Position numbers and translations under genes: made by a program | The notes under the pieces: generated by a model | Databases searched by the model: none | What the model was told of the DNA's origin: nothing | The model's input: the letters and a program-made list of their open reading frames with translations, nothing else | From: Mesostigma viride | Lineage: Eukaryota; Streptophyta; Mesostigmatophyceae; Mesostigmatales; Mesostigmataceae | DNA: 22,524 nucleotides | Reading direction: 5' to 3' | NCBI GenBank assembly: GCA_009746045.1 | Contig: RPFO01001371.1 | Coordinates: forward strand, 1-22,524 | In this document: in pieces, positions 17,935-22,524 of the stretch | Numbering within the stretch: position 1 is the stretch's first letter | Layout: every line of letters begins with the position of its first letter

Positions 17935-18325
17935 AGGAGTCAAGGATGCTGGACCGCCGGGCGCTCGTGTGTAATGCTTTGTGCCCTATACTCGCTGTCA
18001 GGGCACCAAAAGGAACCATCGGGAAACCAAACCACTCGCCGGCGCACGCGAATGTCCACATCCTGCGCGTCCAAAGTCGAGCCCGATGATGATGTCCGCT
18101 GCGCCCAGCGGTGCGATGGTCGCAGCCAGGTCGAACGGGGTGCCTTGCAGCACACCTTTGATATCTGCCAAGCCGGGCGACTGGTGTTGGCGACCATCCG
18201 AGTGGGTCAGAGGCACGGCCGTCCGGTGTGGGGGCTGGGCGTTAGGCCCAGCCGGCGCACCAGTGCCGCGTTGATGAAGGACGTGGAAGCGCCTGTGTCG
18301 ACCAAAAACTTGACATCCATGACGG
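17935..18325 (-). pseudogene. E2 protease fragment
   Basis: Homologous to residues ~238-360 of the E1 Pol. It starts at MDVKFLVDTGASTSFIN, with the catalytic DTG at 18291-18299, and runs through SDGRQHQSPGLADIKGVLQG and TIAPLGAADIIIGLD. A frame change near 18080 is followed by a piece ending DSEYRAQSITHERP, then the homology stops. It has no link to Gag in frame and no RT after it. Whether a retropepsin could still be made is doubtful, since the second half is shifted. Retention of an intact DTG in an element without RT is noteworthy. Confidence 0.8.
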
Positions 18326-18725
18326 TTGGTTGGCCGTATCTCAATATATTATTACATTCTAATATAATATCCCATTACCGCCAAAGGTACCCTATATAAA
18401 ACCACTAGTGCTAGACGCCTAATAGTAATTTCCCATTACCGCCAACGGCGTCTACGCATGGGGTCAGTGCATTATTCCAAACACCCCCCTTACTGCTGAT
18501 AGCATGAGAACAGGGTGACCTGCTACTGTGCAGGACCAATGCACCCTTGGTATTTGGTACAGATGTGGGGCAAAACAGACACCCCCCTTGCCTTACACAG
18601 GTGGGCATTCTCAGAATGGCTAAGGTGGCCAGCCACTAGGACTGGAAAAGCGCACCGGACTGAACATATTATAAAAATATAATTATTAGTTAAATATACT
18701 AATATAATAATATATATATTACAGT
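18326..18725. other. AT-rich insert between E2 gag and protease
   Basis: About 400 bp unlike the corresponding part of E1. It contains a 14-bp direct repeat CCCATTACCGCCAA (18371-18384 and 18432-18445), an inverted repeat TAGACGCC/GGCGTCTA (18412-18419 and 18447-18454) and a very AT-rich stretch at 18660-18725. No ORF with recognisable content. Insertion or intron-like origin is possible; no clear splice signals could be proven. Confidence 0.45.
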
Positions 18726-18846
18726 ATTCTTCCAGCGGCAAACTCGTAACCGGCCACTGCTGGTGACTCAAAGGTCGCACGTTGTCCGGAGGCTAGCCAG
18801 TGAGCCTCGATCTCAATGACCGCGCGCAGCACGCCCTTAGTAGAAC

Positions 18847-20449
18847 TCATGAATCGCTGGCGGCCGCGGCTGTTGGTGCTGAGTCGTGAACTGCCGGGCC
18901 TGCTGGCGCCCGCTCGTCCGCGTTGCGGGGCTTGTCCCTTGGGCGGGAGGAGTCCGGGCGACTGCCGAACGCCGGGCCTGAAAACCTGGGCTCGGTCTCC
19001 CCCGTGCCACGTCCAGCGTGCCTGCTACGGAGTTTGGGGCAGTCGCGCCTGAGGTGACCCACCTCAAAGCACATGAAGCAACGGGCCTTACTCGCGTCGA
19101 TGGTGTTGAGGCCTTGGTCAGCGTTCCCGTCCTCCAGGTCATCAGGGGAGTCATCGTTCCCCTCGCCGTCGTGCGGGGGACCTGATCGGAAGAAACGACG
19201 CACCGATGGTGCGCGCCCGCGAGCCACGACGTCGGCCACCTGCAGAAGGTACCGCTGGATTTTCAGGATATCCCACTCATCCCAAGGGACCTCAGCGTAG
19301 TGCTTCAGTACCTCATCCTGCAGCTCGGGACTGAGGGCCTCAATGAACCGGATCTTGTACTCGTACCAGGTCATGTCTGTCAGGTAGGCGGCGCTGGACT
19401 CAAACTTGGATAGGAACTCGCGGTACGGAGTGGCTCCCTGGCGCAGCTTGCGGAATGCGAGTCGCTCGTGGATTACAACATCTGGGGGCACCAGCTTGCA
19501 GTGCACCCGGTCCATCAGCTCCTCCACGGTTTGCGGGTACGATTGGGATGCGATGCTCTCACAATTTAGGATGCTCACCACCGAGGGGTCCATGCAGGTG
19601 TTAACGACATGCGGGATGAGATCGCAGGTGGCCAGTTCCCAACTGTGATGGTTACACCAGACGGTATACTGCTGTTGCCACATGCGCCCCCATTCGTCAA
19701 TCTCCCGCGGTTTCATGTCCGCGTGCAGCTTGGGAACATTCTTGAACGTGGGCATCGGTGGGGCCTTCACCGTATTAGGCTTGGGCCCACCGACCTCCCG
19801 GTAGGCGATGGAGCCGAAGGCTGGAGGCTGCGACCGGGGGAGAGATCCGGATCTGGTCGGCGTACCGTGTGTCCGCCGCACCTGTACCAACGAGGGGTGT
19901 TCATACCCCGGGCCATCCAAGGCCACTCTGCTGAAATTCAGGTTGCTGACGACCGCTGGCGAGTGAACCATGCTGCTGCTCTGCCCCCGAGGTTGCTGCA
20001 GTTGCTGCTGCGGTTGCTGCTGCTGCTGCTGCGGTAGTTGCTGCTGCTGCTGCGGTTGCTGCTGCTGCATGCCGCTGCTGCTGCTGCTGCTGCTGGAAAC
20101 CCTGCTGCTGCTGCTGCTGCTGCTGCTGCCGCCGTTGCTGCTGCTGGAAACCTTGCGGCTGCTGTTGCTGCTGCTGCCGTTGCTGCTGCTGGAAACCCTG
20201 CTGGAGCATCTCCTGGCTGCGCCCGTCCCCCCCTTGTTCCACCCTGGAGTCTGGACTGTCATCATCTGATGAATCTCTGCGGCCCTGGTCTCTAGATCGT
20301 GGGGAGCCTTCCGCAGGTCTCTCCATGACCTCACCTGTACCTGTCCCTACTTGGACGTGCGGTGGTACCTCTACCACCTCTATACCTTGCTCGTGGTTGT
20401 CTACCTGTTCTATCTCTCTGTTGACAGGTTCTCTCCGTCTTCGTGGCAT
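18847..20449 (-). CDS. gag: E2 Gag, polyglutamine-rich, CCHC knuckle
   Basis: Capsid/nucleocapsid protein packaging element RNA. ATG at 20449 (MPRRRREPVN). An acidic N-terminus with EVMERPAEG (also in E1) is followed by a long Gln tract from CAG repeats (about 20215-19985), a linker (RVALDGPGYEHPS, PRSQPPAFG), a capsid-like helical core (about 19760-19200; FKNVPKLHADMKPREIDEW, CESIASQSYPQT, TPYREFLSKFESSAAYL, IQRYLLQVADVVARGRAP), an acidic spacer and a zinc knuckle CFMCFEVGHLRRDC (about 19080). One frame change is needed inside the CAG tract (about 20100). After it the frame is open to 18847. A further tail similar to the E1 Gag (STKGVLRAV) is out of frame down to about 18725. The core is much less damaged than in E1, as expected for a recently active copy. 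Confidence 0.88.
19970..20215 (-). repeat. CAG/CTG triplet tract in E2 gag
   Basis: Long CTG runs on the plus strand with repeated CTGGAAACCCTG-type interruptions, which encode a recurring Gln-Gly-Phe-Gln unit (QQGFQQQ) three to four times. The frame of Gag changes within it. Confidence 0.9.
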
Positions 20450-20591
20450 GATGCTCGTACCGATACCTTACACTGCAGGCAACACCTCCCCAGTGAGAGA
20501 GGGAGAGAGAGAAAGAGAGCAACCACGTACTATATATCTATATATATAGGACCTAGTACTATTCCCTAGTAGTAATCCTCTCTATTGTCTG

Positions 20592-20944
20592 CTAGAGCCA
20601 ATGGTCAGCTAGCTGGGAGAAGGTAACTGTAACTGCGGTCCCCACCTCCTGACTGCTGTCTCCCTTGCTGTGCGTGGGTGGCTTAGAGCATTCACGAGTG
20701 GTGTGCAGACCCTCTGGCAATGGCATGTGCTCCCTAACAAACCTATCTGCATCTATGATGTTATCAAACCCCTTCCATCTAGCATTAGAACCCTAGACAT
20801 TATCTTATCTTTGATATACTCTTCACACGTCTTCCAACTATAAAATATGGCTGGTCTACCCTCACCACCGTCATGGGCTACTGCATAGTATGGAAATCCC
20901 GACTGTCCACCCTTATTTATCCTTCGCTTCCCTTTCAAAGACAT
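20592..20944 (-). pseudogene. E2 pre-gag ORF: RNase H1 hybrid-binding / viroplasmin-like domain
   Basis: Counterpart of the E1 ORF at 10947-11287. From ATG 20944 (MSLKGKRRINKGG) it reads GFPYYAVAHDGGEGRPAIFY, SWKTCEEYIKDKIMS. One base is missing relative to E1 just after this (near 20807), and the rest of the domain (RWKGFDNI, DADRFVREHMPLPEG) continues in the next frame to a stop at 20592-20594. Open sequence extends upstream to 21055, but only the part from 20944 aligns with E1. Most differences from E1 are synonymous. It lies between leader and gag, with the pyrimidine tract and TGCAG between it and the Gag ATG. The hybrid-binding assignment comes from pattern recognition of the aromatic/Gly-rich and Trp motifs. 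Confidence 0.65.
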
Positions 20945-21715
20945 ATTGCGTAGTAGTCTAGCATACGCTGGCGAGAAGAAGAAAAGGGCTAGCAGAGCTT
21001 GCAAGACAGAAAGAAAAGGGATCCCCGGGATACCTCTAAGTGCAGTGATAAACACAACGAGGGAGGAGGACGGATTCTAACACAACACACGCCCAAGCTC
21101 TACGCGAGCAAGGGCACAATACACTGCTCCCCTCCACGGGGCTCACAGGGGTAAGCACCGTCAACAGAATCGGCCACAGCCCGACGGTACCTACCCCAAG
21201 ACCCGTTGCAGGTCACACGACGATGAGTGCCTCCGCGACACCCACATAGCTCAAACAATATAGAAACGCCTAAGAGAGCACAACATTAAACATAGACCCC
21301 CTCTACGCGTGCAGTCCCGGAAAGAAGGCAAGCGTCTAAGCAAAGAACTCTAAACTAGGGGACGTACCATAACCAATGTCGTTGAGAACCCCTGAGCTGG
21401 CCGCCGTCGAGTGTCGTTGAGAGCCGGAGCTCTACCGCCACTAGAAGTCGTTGAAAACAGGGGTAATGGCCGCTACTGCCTATGGCACCTCACCACAGGG
21501 CTATTACTATAGCCCCGCCGAGTATCCCGGACTGGCCGCTTGCTGCTAGGTCGTCGTTGAATCCCTTTACGGGCTGGCCGCCGACCTGTCAGCAATCGTT
21601 GAATTCCGGAACCTCTATCTACACTAAGCACCGCCTTGCTATCCTAACTGGCTACACTAGCTCTCTCCGCGAGAGTTAGCTAACCTCTCCAGCACATTTT
21701 ACCTCCGATAACCAG
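20945..21715 (-). other. E2 5' leader
   Basis: Leader homologous to E1, with five TCAACGA copies (plus-strand TCGTTGA at 21379, 21414, 21448, 21554, 21596), several next to GGCGGCCAG-like sequence, the palindrome GTTAGCTAAC (21675-21684) and the CTCTCCGCGAGAG hairpin next to it. No convincing ORF apart from the 5' extension of the pre-gag frame. Confidence 0.6.
21702..21714 (-). other. Primer binding site of E2
   Basis: TGGTTATCGGAGG on the minus strand, one base from the LTR, identical to E1. Confidence 0.78.
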
Positions 21716-22379
21716 TGTTACGTGCCAACCCAGGTCCCTAGCCTGAGTGACGTAGCGAAAGATCCTCCATGCCGGAATTAGGAATAATCAAGGTGGCCTA
21801 ATGCAGATTGCGCTTCACGACTGGGGTCGTGAGATATCTGGCACCGCGACTTGATGCCAAGCTAATTAATACACACTTATAATGGCTAGCAATACCAATT
21901 ACAAATGGATAGTTGCCCCAGGTTTAATATGAAGGCGTCATCGCACTTTACATTCATCAAACCAAGAGGACGAGACTCTCGTCCTCGGACCAATTTCACC
22001 TAGGTCTGCCACTAAGCTGGCAAAGGGCGCCGACATGGCGCCGACCTTCCCAAGCAGGCAGTCCACACAAGATCTCGGGTCGATATCGACCCTCGCCTAC
22101 AGAATCCACGCATGAGTACAATATCTCAACCAGCTATAAAGTACGCAGCGCGGCGCGACTGCACCGGCCCTAGAAGATACACGCATACAACAACCTAGGC
22201 CCAAAATAACTGGTCCGAATCACACAAACTGTCATAGTTCCATACAAAAGTCCTGACCAAGGGACAATTCCCAAATTAAGTCCCGAAATGAGTCCCAAAG
22301 TCCTACGGACTATGACAACAAGTCAAACTACATAATTTATTCCATTGTTACGTCCGTCCGAAAGGGCCGGCACGTAACA
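21716..22379 (-). repeat. 5' LTR of E2
   Basis: 664 bp, identical to 13848-14512 except for one C fewer in a CCC/CCCC run. It contains the GAGGACGAGA hairpin (21966-21986) and the 16-bp palindrome (22077-22092). Confidence 0.95.
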
Positions 22380-22384
22380 GCCAC
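22380..22384. repeat. Target-site duplication of E2 (right)
   Basis: GCCAC, matching 13843-13847 exactly. Confidence 0.9.
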
Positions 22385-22524
22385 TTGGCTGTCCCGTAAC
22401 TCCCGTTCAGGCGCTAGGTCTGCCTACGGCGCAAAGGGCCAAGTTCGTCAGCAAAACTTCTATGCACTTACTTCCACACGGATTGCCTCGGCTGTAAACT
22501 ATACTATGGCCTCGGCACTGGCGC

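Larger units (their letters stand above)
13848..22379 (-). mobile_element. E2: young, Gag-only non-autonomous LTR retrotransposon
   Basis: 8,532 bp bounded by LTRs that differ by one C and by a perfect GCCAC target duplication, so insertion is recent. PBS, PPT, leader motifs, pre-gag ORF and Gag are homologous to E1, and the LTRs are a diverged relative. RT, RNase H and integrase are absent, and only part of the protease remains. The pol position holds about 2.9 kb of unrelated DNA plus AT-rich blocks. This is the architecture described for TR-GAG elements: gag kept, enzymes supplied in trans. E1-like elements are the natural helper because priming sites and Gag are shared. Confidence 0.9.

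Overview
The window is a eukaryotic, repeat-dominated region. It holds two long terminal repeat (LTR) retrotransposons of the Ty3/gypsy type, both read on the minus strand, with a short spacer between them and small flanks. No intact host gene, bacterial gene, rRNA, tRNA or CRISPR array was recognised. The host cannot be named from this sequence. High GC content, long CAG/CTG runs, a chromodomain-bearing Ty3/gypsy element and an L1-type ORF1 remnant fit an alga, another protist or a plant, but that is inference.

Element 1 (E1, 232-12620) has 583-bp LTRs starting TGTTACGTCC and ending GGACGTAACA. Along the minus strand the order is 5' LTR, primer binding site (PBS), leader with repeated motifs, an unusual pre-gag ORF resembling the RNA/DNA-hybrid-binding domain of RNase H1 and caulimovirus viroplasmin, a polyglutamine-rich Gag with a CCHC knuckle, protease-reverse transcriptase-RNase H in one long open frame, a frameshifted integrase with a C-terminal chromodomain, two extra unknown ORFs (A and B), polypurine tract (PPT) and 3' LTR. 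A probable small inverted-repeat transposon (2648-3415) sits between the extra ORFs. The E1 LTRs differ at about twenty positions and no target-site duplication is visible, so this copy is old or recombined. Gag and integrase are frameshifted, while PR-RT-RH is open throughout.

The spacer (12621-13842) carries a frameshifted remnant of an L1-type ORF1 RNA-binding protein.

Element 2 (E2, 13848-22379) has 664/665-bp LTRs that differ by one base, flanked by a perfect 5-bp duplication (GCCAC), so it inserted recently. It shares PBS, PPT, leader motifs, pre-gag ORF and Gag with E1. It keeps only a fragment of protease and has no reverse transcriptase or integrase. About 2.9 kb of DNA of unknown origin, plus AT-rich blocks, fill the place of pol. 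It is a Gag-coding, non-autonomous element (TR-GAG-like) that must have been mobilised by the enzymes of an E1-like relative.

The most unusual feature is the hybrid-binding-domain-like ORF ahead of gag. It is present in both elements and its best-conserved stretch differs only at synonymous third codon positions.
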